From contig OZ024936.1 of assembly GCA_964017235.1 (NCBI GenBank), forward strand, positions 93,966,537 to 94,030,536: 64,000 nucleotides of DNA, written 5' to 3'. The DNA is from Sabellastarte sp. h YS-2021. Lineage: Eukaryota > Annelida > Polychaeta > Sabellida > Sabellidae. The number at the start of each line of letters is the position of its first letter. The first letter of the stretch is position 1. The notes under the pieces are model-generated. The model ran no database searches. It saw only the letters and a program-made list of their open reading frames with translations, and was not told where the DNA came from. The translations under genes and the position numbers were made by a program. This document shows positions 12,037 through 24,829 of the stretch, piece by piece.

Positions 12037-14710
12037 TTGCACAGATGGGGAGGGGGTGACGCCACGATCTTATACAATATAACAGGGTATGGGTTAAGTG
12101 GTTTATTTTTTGAGATACACACAAAAGCAACATTCCCCATTAATTTTAGTTGGGACATGTCTGTAGCATGGGTACGTACCTTACACGAGCAAAATTATGG
12201 TCGGGGAAAAAAGGTCTCGATTTTTCTCCAGAAATAGCAAGGTCAGGCCGCCACAAACTGATACAATATAACAGGATTGGGTGTTTGGGGCTTGGTTATG
12301 GAGAATCGGCCAAAATGAGCATTTCCCATTGACTTTAGTTGGGGGATTTCCAGATGCATGTATAGCTACCTGATGTCACCGACGACCAATCTGGCCGTGG
12401 TGGCGAACAGGGATTTTTTTGCACAGATACGGAGGGGGTGACCCCACAATCTTATACAATATAACAGGGTATGGGTTAAGTGGTTTATTTTTTGAGATAC
12501 ACACAAAAGCAACATTCCCCATTAATTTTAGTTGGGACATGTCTGTAGCATGGGTACGTACCTTACACGAGCAAAATTATGGTCGGGGAAAAAAGGTCTC
12601 GATTTTTCTCCAGAAATAGCAAGGTCAGGCCGCCACAAACTGATACAATATAACAGGATTGGGTGTTTGGGGCTTGGTTATGGAGAATCGGCCAAAATGA
12701 GCATTTCCCATTGACTTTAGTTGGGGGATTTCCAGATGCATGTATAGCTACCTGATGTCACCGACGACCAATCTGGCCGTGGTGGCGAACAGGGATTTTT
12801 TTGCACAGATACGGAGGGGGTGACCCCACAATCTTATACAATATAACAGGGTATGGGTTAAGTGGTTTATTTTTTGAGATACACACAAAAGCAACATTCC
12901 CCATTAATTTTAGTTGGGACATGTCTGTAGCATGGGTACGTACCTTACACGAGCAAAATGATGGTCGGGGAAAAAAGGTCTCGATTTTTCTCCAGAAATA
13001 GCAAGGTCAGGCCGCCACAAACTGATACAATATAACAGGCTTGGGTGTTTGGGGCTTGGTTATGGAGAATCGGCCAAAATGAGCATTTCCCATTGACTTT
13101 AGTTGGGGGATTTCCAGATGCATGTATAGCTACCTGATGTCACCGACGACCAATCTGGCCGTGGTGGCCGACAGGGATTTTTTTGCACAGATACGGAGGG
13201 GGTGACCCCACGATCTTATACAATATAACAGGGTATGGGTTAAGTGGTTTATTTTTTGAGATACACACAAAAGCAACATTCCCCATTAATTTTAGTTGGG
13301 ACATGTCTGTAGCATGGGTACGTACCTTACACGAGCAAAATTATGGTCGGGGAAAAAAGGTCTCGATTTTTCTCCAGAAATAGCAAGGTCAGGCCGCCAC
13401 AAACTGATACAATATAACAGGATTGGGTGTTTGGGGCTTGGTTATGGAGAATCGGCCAAAATGAGCATTTCCCATTGACTTTAGTTGGGGGATTTCCAGA
13501 TGCATGTATAGCTACCTGATGTCACCGACGACCAATCTGGCCGTGGTGGCGAACAGGGATTTTTTTGCACAGATACAGAGGGGGTGACCCCACAATCTTA
13601 TACAATATAACAGGGTATGGGTTAAGTGGTTTATTTTTTGAGATACACACAAAAGCAACATTCCCCATTAATTTTAGTTGGGACATGTCTGTAGCATGGG
13701 TACGTACCTTACACGAGCAAAATTATGGTCGGGGAAAAAAGGTCTCGATTTTTCTCCAGAAATAGCAAGGTCAGGCCGCCACAAACTGATACAATATAAC
13801 AGGATTGGGTGTTTGGGGCTTGGTTACGGAGAATCGGCCAAAATGAGCATTTCCCATTGACTTTAGTTGGGGGATTTCCAGATGCATGTATAGCTACCTG
13901 ATGTCACCGACGACCAATCTGGCCGTGGTGGCGAACAGGGATTTTTTTGCACAGATACGGAGGGGGTGACCCCACGATCTTATACAATATAACAGGGTAT
14001 GGGTTAAGTGGTTTATTTTTTGAGATACACACAAAAGCAACATTCCCCATTAATTTTAGTTGGGACATGTCTGTAGCATGGGTACGTACCTTACACGAGC
14101 AAAATTATGGTCGGGGAAAAAAGGTCTCGATTTTTCTCCAGAAATAGCAAGGTCAGGCCGCCACAAACTGATACAATATAACAGGCTTGGGTGTTTGGGG
14201 CTTGGTTATGGAGAATCGGCCAAAATGAGCATTTCCCATTGACTTTAGTTGGGGGATTTCCAGATGCATGTATAGCTACCTGATGTCACCGACGACCAAT
14301 CTGGCCGTGGTGGCGAACAGGGATTTTTTTGCACTGATACGGAGGGGGTGACCCCACGATCTTATACAATATAACAGGGTATGGGTTAAGTGGTTTATTT
14401 TTTGAGATACACACAAAAGCAACATTCCCCATTAATTTTAGTTGGGACATGTCTGTAGCATGGGTACGTACCTTACACGAGCAAAATTATGGTCGGGGAA
14501 AAAAGGTCTCGATTTTTCTCCAGAAATAGCAAGGTCAGGCCGCCACAAACTGATACAATATAACAGGATTGGGTGTTTGGGGCTTGGTTATGGAGAATCG
14601 GCCAAAATGAGCATTTCCCATTGACTTTAGTTGGGGGATTTCCAGATGCATGTATAGCTACCTGATGTCACCGACGACCAATCTGGCCGTGGTGGCGGAT
14701 AGGGATTTTT
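12037..14710. repeat. Seven-monomer higher-order repeat, copy 1
   Basis: Seven consecutive monomers whose variants recur 2,674 bp (7 x 382) downstream. Shared diagnostics include 'agatacagaggggg' at about 13573 and 16247, and 'acaggcttggg' copies at about 13038, 14183, 15712 and 16857. The opening 'agatgggg'/'tgacgccacg' copy also recurs at 14711, which starts copy 2. Private substitutions show that the copies have drifted apart since duplication. Confidence 0.65.
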
Positions 14711-17384
14711 TTGCACAGATGGGGAGGGGGTGACGCCACGATCTTATACAATATAACAGGGTATGGGTTAAGTGGTTTATTTTTTGAGATACACACAAAA
14801 GCAACATTCCCCATTAATTTTAGTTGGGACATGTCTGTAGCATGGGTACGTACCTTACACGAGCAAAATTATGGTCGGGGAAAAAAGGTCTCGATTTTTC
14901 TCCAGAAATAGCAAGGTCAGGCCGCCACAAACTGATACAATATAACAGGATTGGGTGTTTGGGGCTTGGTTATGGAGAATCGGCCAAAATGAGCATTTCC
15001 CATTGACTTTAGTTGGGGGATTTCCAGATGCATGTATAGCTACCTGATGTCACCGACGACCAATCTGGCCGTGGTGGCGAACAGGGATTTTTTTGCACAG
15101 ATACGGAGGGGGTGACCCCACAATCTTATACAATATAACAGGGTATAGGTTAAGTGGTTTATTTTTTGAGATACACACAAAAGCAACATTCCCCATTAAT
15201 TTTAGTTGGGACATGTCTGTAGCATGGGTACGTACCTTACACGAGCAAAATTATGGTCGGGGAAAAAAGGTCTCGATTTTTCTCCAGAAATAGCAAGGTC
15301 AGGCCGCCACAAACTGATACAATATAACAGGATTGGGTGTTTGGGGCTTGGTTGTGGAGAATCGGCCAAAATGAGCATTTCCCATTGACTTTAGTTGGGG
15401 GATTTCCAGATACATGTATAGCTACCTGATGTCACCGACGACCAATCTGGCCGTGGTGGCGAACAGGGATTTTTTTGCACAGATACGGAGGGGGTGACCC
15501 CACGATCTTATACAATATAACAGGGTATGGGTTAAGTGGTTTATTTTTTGAGATACACACAAAAGCAACATTCCCCATTAATTTTAGTTGGGAGATGTCT
15601 GTAGCATGGGTACGTACCTTACACGAGCAAAATTATGGTCGGGGAAAAAAGGTCTCGATTTTTCTCCAGAAATAGCAAGGTCAGGCCGCCACAAACTGAT
15701 ACAATATAACAGGCTTGGGTGTTTGGGGCTTGGTTATGGAGAATCGGCCAAAATGAGCATTTCCCATTGACTTTAGTTGGGGGATTTCCAGATGCATGTA
15801 TAGCTACCTGATGTCACCGACGACCAATCTGGCCGTGGTGGCCGACAGGGATTTTTTTGCACAGATACGGAGGGGGTGACCCCACGATCTTATACAATAT
15901 AACAGGGTATGGGTTAAGTGGTTTATTTTTTGAGATACACACAAAAGCAACATTCCCCATTAATTTTAGTTGGGACATGTCTGTAGCATGGGTACGTACC
16001 TTACACGAGCAAAATTATGGTCGGGGAAAAAAGGTCTCGATTTTTCTCCAGAAATAGCAAGGTCAGGCCGCCACAAACTGATACAATATAACAGGATTGG
16101 GTGTTTGGGGCTTGGTTATGGAGAATCGGCCAAAATGAGCATTTCCCATTGACTTTAGTTGGGGGATTTCCAGATGCATGTATAGCTACCTGATGTCACC
16201 GACGACCAATCTGGCCGTGGTGGCGAACAGGGATTTTTTTGCACAGATACAGAGGGGGTGACCCCACAATCTTATACAATATAACAGGGTATGGGTTAAG
16301 TGGTTTATTTTTTGAGATAGACACAAAAGCAACATTCCCCATTAATTTTAGTTGGGACATGTCTGTAGCATGGGTACGTACCTTACACGAGCAAAATTAT
16401 GGTCGGGGAAAAAAGGTCTCGATTTTTCTCCAGAAATAGCAAGGTCAGGCCGCCACAAACTGATACAATATAACAGGATTGGGTGTTTGGGGCTTGGTTA
16501 TGGAGAATCGGCCAAAATGAGCATTTCCCATTGACTTTAGTTGGGGGATTTCCAGATGCATGTATAGCTACCTGATGTCACCGACGACCAATCTGGCCGT
16601 GGTGGCCGACAGGGATTTTTTTGCACAGATACGGAGGGGGTGACCCCACGATCTTATACAATATAACAGGGTATGGGTTAAGTGGTTTATTTTTTGAGAT
16701 ACACACAAAAGCAACATTCCCCATTAATTTTAGTTGGGACATGTCTGTAGCATGGGTACGTACCTTACACGAGCAAAATTATGGTCGGGGAAAAAAGGTC
16801 TCGATTTTTCTCCAGAAATAGCAAGGTCAGGCCGCCACAAACTGATACAATATAACAGGCTTGGGTGTTTGGGGCTTGGTTATGGAGAATCGGCCAAAAT
16901 GAGCATTTCCCATTGACTTTAGTTGGGGGATTTCCAGATGCATGTATAACTACCTGATGTCACCGACGACCAATCTGGCCGTGGTGGCGAACAGGGATTT
17001 TTTTGCACAGATACGGAGGGGGTGACCCCACAATCTTATACAATATAACAGGGTATGGGTTAAGTGGTTTATTTTTTGAGATACACACAAAAGCAACATT
17101 CCCCATTAATTTTAGTTGGGACATGTCTGTAGCATGGGTACGTACCTTACACGAGCAAAATTATGGTCGGGGAAAAAAGGTCTCGATTTTTCTCCAGAAA
17201 TAGCAAGGTCAGGCCGCCACAAACTGATACAATATAACAGGATTGGGTGTTTGGGGCTTGGTTATGGAGAATCGGCCAAAATGAGCATTTCCCATTGACT
17301 TTAGTTGGGGGATTTCCAGATGCATGTATAGCTACCTGATGTCACCGACGACCAATCTGGCCGTGGTGGCGAACAGGGATTTTT
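14711..17384. repeat. Seven-monomer higher-order repeat, copy 2
   Basis: Partner of 12037-14710 at an offset of 2,674 bp. Private changes include 'gtataggtt' (about 15143), 'gggagatgtc' (about 15591) and 'gagatagacac' (about 16314). These changes and some exchanged half-B variants place this duplication earlier than the near-identical 16-monomer duplication further right. Confidence 0.6.
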
Positions 17385-17710
17385 TTGCACAGATACGGAG
17401 GGGGTGATCCCACGATCTTATACAATATAACAGGGTATGGGTTAAGTGGTTTATTTTTTGAGATACACACAAAAGCAACATTCCCCATTAATTTTAGTTG
17501 GGACATGTCTGTAGCATGGGTACGTACCTTACACGAGCAAAATTATGGTCGGGGAAAAAAGGTCTCGATTTTTCTCCAGAAATAGCAAGGTCAGGCCGCC
17601 ACAAACTGATACAATATAACAGGATTGGGTGTTTGGGGCTTGGTTATGGAGAGTCGGCCAAAATGAGCATTTCCCATTGACTTTAGTTGGGGGATTTCCA
17701 GATGCATGTA

Positions 17711-17720
17711 TAGCCTGATG
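17711..17720. repeat. 3-bp deletion marker in monomer (379-bp copy)
   Basis: The usual 'tagctacctgatg' is shortened to 'tagcctgatg', giving a 379-bp monomer. The same deletion is seen only at 19618, 29458 and 32130. It is a rare shared character linking the array segments on either side of the retrotransposon. Confidence 0.9.
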
Positions 17721-19617
17721 TCACCGACGACCAATCTGGCCGTGGTGGCGAACAGGGATTTTTTTGCACAGATACGGAGGGGGTGACCCCACGATCTTAT
17801 ACAATATAACAGGGTATGGGTTAAGTGGTTTATTTTTTGAGATACACACAAAAGCAACATTCCCCATTAATTTTAGTTGGGACATGTCTGTAGCATGGGT
17901 ACGTACCTTACACGAGCAAAATTATGGTCGGGGAAAAAAGGTCTCGATTTTTGTCCAGAAATAGCAAGGTCAGGCCGCCACAAACTGATACAATATAACA
18001 GGATTGGGTGTTTGGGGCTTGGTTATGGAGAATCGGCCAAAATGAGCATTTCCCATTGACTTTAGTTGGGGGATTTCCAGATGCATGTATAGCTACCTGA
18101 TGTCACCGACGACCAATCTGGCCGTGGTGGCCGACAGGGATTTTTTTGCACAGATACGGAGGGGGTGATCCCACGATCTTATACAATATAACAGGGTATG
18201 GGTTAAGTGGTTTATTTTTTGAGATACACACAAAAGCAACATTCCCCATTAATTTTAGTTGGGACATGTCTGTAGCATAGGTACGTACCTTACACGAGCA
18301 AAATTATGGTCGGGGAAAAAAGGTCTCGATTTTTCTCCAGAAATAGCAAGGTCAGGCCGCCACAAACTGATACAATATAACAGGATTGGGTGTTTGGGGC
18401 TTGGTTATGGAGAATCGGCCAAAATGAGCATTTCCCATTGACTTTAGTTGGGGGATTTCCAGATGCATGTATAGCTACCTGATGTCACCGACGACCAATC
18501 TGGCCGTGGTGGCCGACAGGGATTTTTTTGCACAGATACGGAGGGGGTGATCCCACGATCTTATACAATATAACAGGGTATGGGTTAAGTGGTTTATTTT
18601 TTGAGATACACACAAAAGCAACATTCCCAATTAATTTTAGTTGGGACATGTCTGTAGCATGGGTACGTACCTTACACGAGCAAAATTATGGTCAGGGAAA
18701 AAAGGTCTCGATTTTTCTCCAGAAATAGCAAGGTCAGGCCGCCACAAACTGATACAATATAACAGGATTGGGTGTTTGGGGCTTGGTTATGGAGAATCGG
18801 CCAAAATGAGCATTTCCCATTGACTTTAGTTGGGGGATTTCCAGATGCATGTATAGCTACCTGATGTCACCGACGACCAATCTGGCCGTGGTGGCGGACA
18901 GGGATTTTTTTGCACAGATACGGAGGGGGTGACCCCACGATCTTATACAATATAACAGGGTATGGGTTAAGTGGTTTATTTTTTGAGATACACACAAAAG
19001 CAACATTCCCCATTAATTTTAGTTGGGACATGTCTGTAGCATGGGTACGTACCTTACACGAGCAAAATTATGGTCGGGGAAAAAAGGTCTCGATTTTTCT
19101 CCAGAAATAGCAAGGTCAGGCCGCCACAAACTGATACAATATAACAGGATTGGGTGTTTGGGGCTTGGTTATGGAGAATCGGCCAAAATGAGCATTTCCC
19201 ATTGACTTTAGTTGGGGGATTTCCAGATGCATGTATAGCTACCTGATGTCACCGACGACCAATCTGGCCGTGGTGGCCGACAGGGATTTTTTTGCACAGA
19301 TACGGAGGGGGTGATCCCACGATCTTATACAATATAACAGGGTATGGGTTAAGTGGTTTATTTTTTGAGATACACACAAAAGCAACATTCCCCATTAATT
19401 TTAGTTGGGACATGTCTGTAGCATGGGTACGTACCTTACACGAGCAAAATTATGGTCGGGGAAAAAAGGTCTCGATTTTTCTCCAGAAATAGCAAGGTCA
19501 GGCCGCCACAAACTGATACAATATAACAGGATTGGGTGTTTGGGGCTTGGTTATGGAGAATCGGCCAAAATGAGCATTTCCCATTGACTTTAGTTGGGGG
19601 ATTTCCAGATGCATGTA

Positions 19618-19627
19618 TAGCCTGATG
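19618..19627. repeat. 3-bp deletion marker in monomer (379-bp copy)
   Basis: Same shortened 'tagcctgatg' as at 17711, five monomers further on. Its counterpart to the right of the retrotransposon is at 32130. Confidence 0.9.
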
Positions 19628-22600
19628 TCACCGACGACCAATCTGGCCGTGGTGGCGAACAGGGATTTTTTTGCACAGATACGGAGGGGGTGACCCCACG
19701 ATCTTATACAATATAACAGGGTATGGGTTAAGTGGTTTATTTTTTGAGATACACACAAAAGCAACATTCCCCATTAATTTTAGTTGGGACATGTCTGTAG
19801 CATGGGTACGTACCTTACACGAGCAAAATTATGGTCGGGGAAAAAAGGTCTCGATTTTTCTCCAGAAATAGCAAGGTCAGGCCGCCACAAACTGATACAA
19901 TATAACAGGATTGGGTGTTTGGGGCTTGGTTATGGAGAATCGGCCAAAATGAGCATTTCCCATTGACTTTAGTTGGGGGATTTCCAGATGCATGTATAGC
20001 TACCTGATGTCACCGACGACCAATCTGGCCGTGGTGGCCGACAGGGATTTTTTTGCACAGATACGGAGGGGGTGATCCCACGATCTTATACAATATAACA
20101 GGGTATGGGTTAAGTGGTTTATTTTTTGAGATACACACAAAAGCAACATTCCCCATTAATTTTAGTTGGGACATGTCTGTAGCATGGGTACGTACCTTAC
20201 ACGAGCAAAATTATGGTCGGGGAAAAAAGGTCTCGATTTTTCTCCAGAAATAGCAAGGTCAGGCCGCCACAAACTGATACAATATAACAGGATTGGGTGT
20301 TTGGGGCTTGGTTATGGAGAATCGGCCAAAATGAGCATTTCCCATTGACTTTAGTTGGGGGATTTCCAGATGCATGTATAGCTACCTGATGTCACCGACG
20401 ACCAATCTGGCCGTGGTGGCGAACAGGGATTTTTTTGCACAGATACGGAGGGGGTGACCCCACGATCTTATGCAATATAACAGGGTATGGGTTAAGTGGT
20501 TTATTTTTTGAGATACACACAAAAGCAACATTCCCCATTAATTTTAGTTGGGACATGTCTGTAGCATGGGTACGTACCTTACACAAGCAAAATTATGGTC
20601 GGGGAAAAAAGGTCTCGATTTTTTTCCAGAAATAGCAAGGTCAGGCCGCCACAAACTGATACAATATAACAGGCTTGGGTGTTTGGGGCTTGGTTATGGA
20701 GAATCGGCCAAAATGAGCATTTCCCATTGACTTTAGTTGGGGGATTTCCAGATGCATGTATAGCTACCTGATGTCACCGACGACCAATCTGGCCGTGGTG
20801 GCGAACAGGGATTTTTTTGCACAGATACGGAGGGGGTGACCCCACGATCTTATACAATATAACAGGGTATGGGTTAAGTGGTTTATTTTTTGAGATACAC
20901 ACAAAAGCAACATTCCCCATTAATTATAGTTGGGACATGTCTGTAGCATGGGTACGTACCTTACACAAGCAAAATTATGGTCGGGGAAAAAAGGTCTCGA
21001 TTTTTTTCCAGAAATAGCAAGGTCAGGCCGCCACAAACTGATACAATATAACAGGCTTGGGTGTTTGGGGCTTGGTTATGGAGAATCGGCCAAAATGAGC
21101 ATTTCCCATTGACTTTAGTTGGGGGATTTCCAGATGCATGTATAGCTACCTGATGTCACCGACGACCAATCTGGCCGTGGTGGCCAACAGGGATTTTTTT
21201 GCACAGATACGGAGGGGGTGACCCCACGATCTTATACAATATAACAGGGTATGGGTTAAGTGGTTTATTTTTTGAGATACACACAAAAGCAACATTCCCC
21301 ATTAATTTTAGTTGGGACATGTCTGTAGCATGGGTACGTACCTTACACGAGCAAAATTATGGTCAGGGAAAAAAGGTCTCGATTTTTCTCCAGAAATAGC
21401 AAGGTCAGGCCGCCACAAACTGATACAATATAACAGGATTGGGTGTTTGGGGCTTGGTTATGGAGAATCGGCCAAAATGAGCATTTCCCATTGACTTTAG
21501 TTGGGGGATTTCCAGATGCATGTATAGCTACCTGATGTCACCGACGACCAATCTGGCCGTGGTGGCGAACAGGGATTTTTTTGCACAGATGGGGAGGGGG
21601 TGACCCCACGATCTTATACAATATAACAGGGTATGGGTTAAGTGGTTTATTTTTTGAGATACACACAAAAGCAACATTCCCCATTAATTTTAGTTGGGAC
21701 ATGTCTGTAGCATGGGTACGTACCTTACACGAGCAAAATTATGGTCAGGGAAAAAAGGTCTCGATTTTTCTCCAGAAATATCAAGGTCAGGCCGCCACAA
21801 ACTGATACAATATAACAGGATTGGGTGTTTGGGGCTTGGTTATGGAGAATCGGCCAAAATGAGCATTTCCCATTGACTTTAGTTGGGGGATTTCCAGATG
21901 CATGTATAGCTACCTGATGTCACCGACGACCAATCTGGCTGTGGTGGCGAACAGGGATTTTTTTGCACAGATACGGAGGGGGTGACCCCACAATCTTATA
22001 CAATATAACAGGGTATGGGTTAAGTGGTTTATTTTTTGAGATACACACAAAAGCAACATTCCCCATTAATTTTAGTTGGGACATGTCTGTAGCATGGGTA
22101 CGTACCTTACACGAGCAAAATTATGGTCGGGGAAAAAAGGTCTCGATTTTTCTCCAGAAATAGCAAGGTCAGGCCGCCACAAACTGATACAATATAACAG
22201 GATTGGGTGTTTGGGGCTTGGTTATGGAGAATCGGCCAAAATGAGCATTTCCCATTGACTTTAGTTGGGGGATTTCCAGATACATGTATAGCTACCTGAT
22301 GTCACCGACGACCAATCTGGCCGTGGTGGCCGACAGGGATTTTTTTGCACAGATACGGAGGGGGTGACCCCACGATCTTATACAATATAACAGGGTATGG
22401 GTTAAGTGGTTTATTTTTTTAGATACACACAAAAGCAACATTCCCCATTAATTTTAGTTGGGACATGTCTGTAGCATGGGTACGTACCTTACACGAGCAA
22501 AATTATGGTCAGGGAAAAAAGGTCTCGATTTTTCTCCAGAAATAGCAAGGTCAGGCCGCCACAAACTGATACAATATAACAGGATTGGGTGTTTGGGGCT

Positions 22601-23509
22601 TAGTTATGGAGAATCGGCCAAAATGAGCATTTCCCATTGACTTTAGTTGGGGGATTTCCAGATGCATGTATAGCTACCTGATGTCACCGACGACCAATCT
22701 GGCCGTGGTGGCGGACAGGGATTTTTTTGCACAGATACGGAGGGGGTGACCCCACGATCTTATACAATATAACAGGGTATGGGTTAAGTGGTTTATTTTT
22801 TGAGATACACACAAAAGCAACATTCCCCATTAATTTTAGTTGGGACATGTCTGTAGCATGGGTACGTACCTTACACGAGCAAAATTATGGTCGGGGAAAA
22901 AAGGTCTCGATTTTTCTCCAGAAATAGCAAGGTCAGGCCGCCACAAACTGATACAATATAACAGGTTTGGGTGTTTGGGGCTTGGTTATGGAGAATCGGC
23001 CAAAATGAGCATTTCCCATTGACTTTAGTTGGGGGATTTCCAGATGCATGTATAGCTACCTGATGTCACCGACGACCAATCTGGCCGTGGTGGCCGACAG
23101 GGATTTTTTTGCACAGATGGGGAGGGGGTGACCCCACGATCTTATACAATATAACAGGGTATGGGTTAAGTGGTTTATTTTTTGAGATACACACAAAAGC
23201 AACATTCCCCATTAATTTTAGTTGGGACATGTCTGTAGCATGGGTACGTACCTTACACGAGCAAAATTATGGTTAGGGAAAAAAGGTCTCGATTTTTCTC
23301 CAGAAATAGCAAGGTCAGGCCGCCACAAACTGATACAATATAACAGGATTGGGTGTTTGGGGCTTGGTTATGGAGAATCGGCCAAAATGAGCATTTCCCA
23401 TTGACTTTAGTTGGGGGATTTCCAGATGCATGTATAGCTACCTGATGTCACCGACGACCAATCTGGCCGTGGTGGCGGACAGGGATTTTTTTGCACAGAT
23501 ACGGAGGGG

Positions 23510-23514
23510 GTGAC
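23510..23514. other. Target-site duplication, left copy (GTGAC)
   Basis: The five bases before the left LTR are GTGAC, repeated immediately after the right LTR at 29151-29155. Five bp is usual for Ty3/Gypsy integrases. In the uninterrupted monomer these bases are the centre of GGGGTGACCCC. Confidence 0.95.
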
Positions 23515-23598
23515 TGTTACGGTCACGGGCAAGCGCGGTAGCAATTACCGGTTGTCTTTAAGTTGTAACAGAAAAAGCAAAAAGTTAAACTTAACAAA

Positions 23599-23604
23599 TT
23601 TATT
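23599..23604 (-). terminator. Candidate polyadenylation signal in 3' LTR
   Basis: The minus strand reads AATAAA, about 280 nt downstream of the candidate TATA box and about 85 nt before the LTR end. That is the expected place for the R/U5 boundary signal. The same hexamer is in the 5' LTR at 28217-28222. The assignment rests on position and motif only. Confidence 0.5.
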
Positions 23605-23882
23605 TAATAGTCAACAATAATGATTACAGTCAACTGGTATGCTCTTAACTAAACACACTAATACAATAATAAGATCTAGCTGACCTGACCACTGAGATTA
23701 AGAATAAGTTTATCCGCCGTATCCCGCAATCTGTTCTGTAATCTGTCCTGTGGTATATTCTGTGATCTGTCCAATGTCCTGTGGTCTATCCCGTGATCTG
23801 TCCAGCGTTCACTCGCACACAGATGTCTATATTCTGTGACCTGTCCCACACTCAACAACACAAAAGGTGCTTGTCCTGCTAT

Positions 23883-23892
23883 CCTTTATATA
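23883..23892 (-). promoter_or_regulatory. TATA-like motif in 3' LTR
   Basis: The minus strand reads TATATAAAGG. It is the copy of the candidate core promoter at 28501-28510, and in the 3' LTR it would not drive the element's own transcript. Confidence 0.4.
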
Positions 23893-24457
23893 TCCAGTCA
23901 CACAGAAGGTCTGTCTGGAGATTTTTAGAGAGATAACACAACTGTACTGTCTGCTCCAAGATATGGACAATGTCCAAAATGCAGTAAATCCACTCTCTGT
24001 TATATAACTGTACAATATCCAAAAATATCCAAAGTGCAATAAATCTGTCCAGACAATGTATCTAGTTCACTCCAGTAAAAGTTCACAGCAACACAAGTTA
24101 TATTATATTCCAAAACACAATAGCTCTCCTTATAGCCAGCGAATACAAAGTTCTCTTGTGGTCAGATGTACATTCCTTATATACATTCACAGATTCCTTC
24201 TGGAATTATACAGAACTCAAAAAATAAATCTTGAGCCATCTAGGCCAAAGGAGGAAGTTCTAGAAACTACTGGTAATTGGGTTTCCCCAAATCTAACATA
24301 ACCACTGAGGGGGGGATTTCCCCCAGTCTGTGAACAGATCAATAAACACTAAAACACAAAAGTCAATAACTCCCTTACTTTAAATGTCAACACACAAAAA
24401 GAACCAACAACACAATTATCTTTTATGACAATGTATAAACATAAAGCTTAAATTAAA

Positions 24458-24527
24458 CAATGCACTAATATAGTGCCTAATATATGTAATATACAATGTA
24501 CTAATATAGTGTCCAATATATGTAACA
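24458..24527 (-). repeat. Tandem duplication at the outer end of the 3' LTR
   Basis: Two diverged units of 36 and 34 bp lie end to end (24458-24493 and 24494-24527). Both contain 'actaatatagtg' and end in 'atatatgtaa'. The second unit ends exactly at the LTR terminus. The first contains a short hairpin, GCACTA-ata-TAGTGC. The same pair is in the 5' LTR at 29081-29150. Confidence 0.8.
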
Positions 24528-24540
24528 CCTCCCCCCTTAA
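24528..24540 (-). promoter_or_regulatory. Polypurine tract (plus-strand primer site)
   Basis: On the element's sense strand the bases abutting the 3' LTR read TTAAGGGGGGAGG, directly followed by TGTTAC. Position and composition are those of the RNase H-resistant polypurine tract that primes plus-strand synthesis in LTR retrotransposons. The intact tract fits recent mobility. Confidence 0.85.
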
Positions 24541-24829
24541 AGAAAAATTTTGGAAACCAAGGGGTTACAAAATTTTATAAGAGATTTTCACCAGGTATAT
24601 ACACACAGGTAATAACTTTTTACAAAACATATTTATCTAAATACAAAAGTAAAATTGATACCATGTATAACTTTTATAAACTTACTAATTACAGGTATAT
24701 AAATTACACTTTAAATACAGCTTCTGGATAGGGCGTATCCATGCGGACGCCATATGTTACTTTTTCAAAGTCCTGTTTATACACTGAATTCCTATCTTTA
24801 ACAGTGTTTTTATTAATAGCCATCATAAG
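24541..24829 (-). other. Short 3' internal region of the retrotransposon; RT/RNase H absent
   Basis: Only about 290 bp lie between the integrase C-terminal remnant and the polypurine tract. In elements with integrase upstream, reverse transcriptase and RNase H would be here and would need roughly 1.5-2 kb. I see no RT-like motif in any frame. The longest sense frame is a 39-codon ATG frame at 24704-24823, which I cannot assign. The region is AT-rich and probably the scar of an internal deletion. Confidence 0.7.

Larger units (their letters stand above)
701..23514. repeat. Satellite array, left block (382-bp monomer, about 60 copies)
   Basis: A head-to-tail tandem array in one orientation. 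Using the recurrent 'ttgcacaga' as anchor, copies fall at 959, 1341, 1723 and so on to 23491. Spacing is exactly 382 bp for 43 consecutive intervals (959 to 17385). Two later monomers lack 3 bp (at 17711 and 19618). The first unit is a 258-bp partial copy starting inside the first half of the monomer at 701. Short frames of 60-66 codons occur in each monomer, but they begin with TTG and simply reflect homogenised sequence, so I do not regard them as genes. The block is interrupted at 23514 by an LTR retrotransposon. Centromeric or pericentromeric heterochromatin is the likely setting, by inference from array type only. Confidence 0.98.
23515..24527 (-). repeat. 3' LTR of the retrotransposon (1,013 bp)
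   Basis: Downstream LTR in element orientation. It starts and ends with the inverted repeat TGTTAC/GTAACA. Compared with the other LTR it has C instead of T at about 23840, T instead of A at about 24339, and is 5 bp shorter in the A-rich stretch near 24215. Its sense strand contains an AATAAA (complement of 23599-23604) suitable for 3' processing. Short reading frames inside it are not coding. It also holds diverged repeats of 'gatctgtcc' at about 23735-23805. Confidence 0.95.

Noticed and set aside
17591..17860. 89-codon minus-strand frame in the four 3-bp-deleted monomers
   Set aside because: It arises only because the deletion removes an in-frame stop, so it is a by-product of repeat sequence.
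23676..24301. Short frames inside the LTRs
   Set aside because: They lie in regulatory LTR sequence, have no family resemblance, and are duplicated only because the LTR is.
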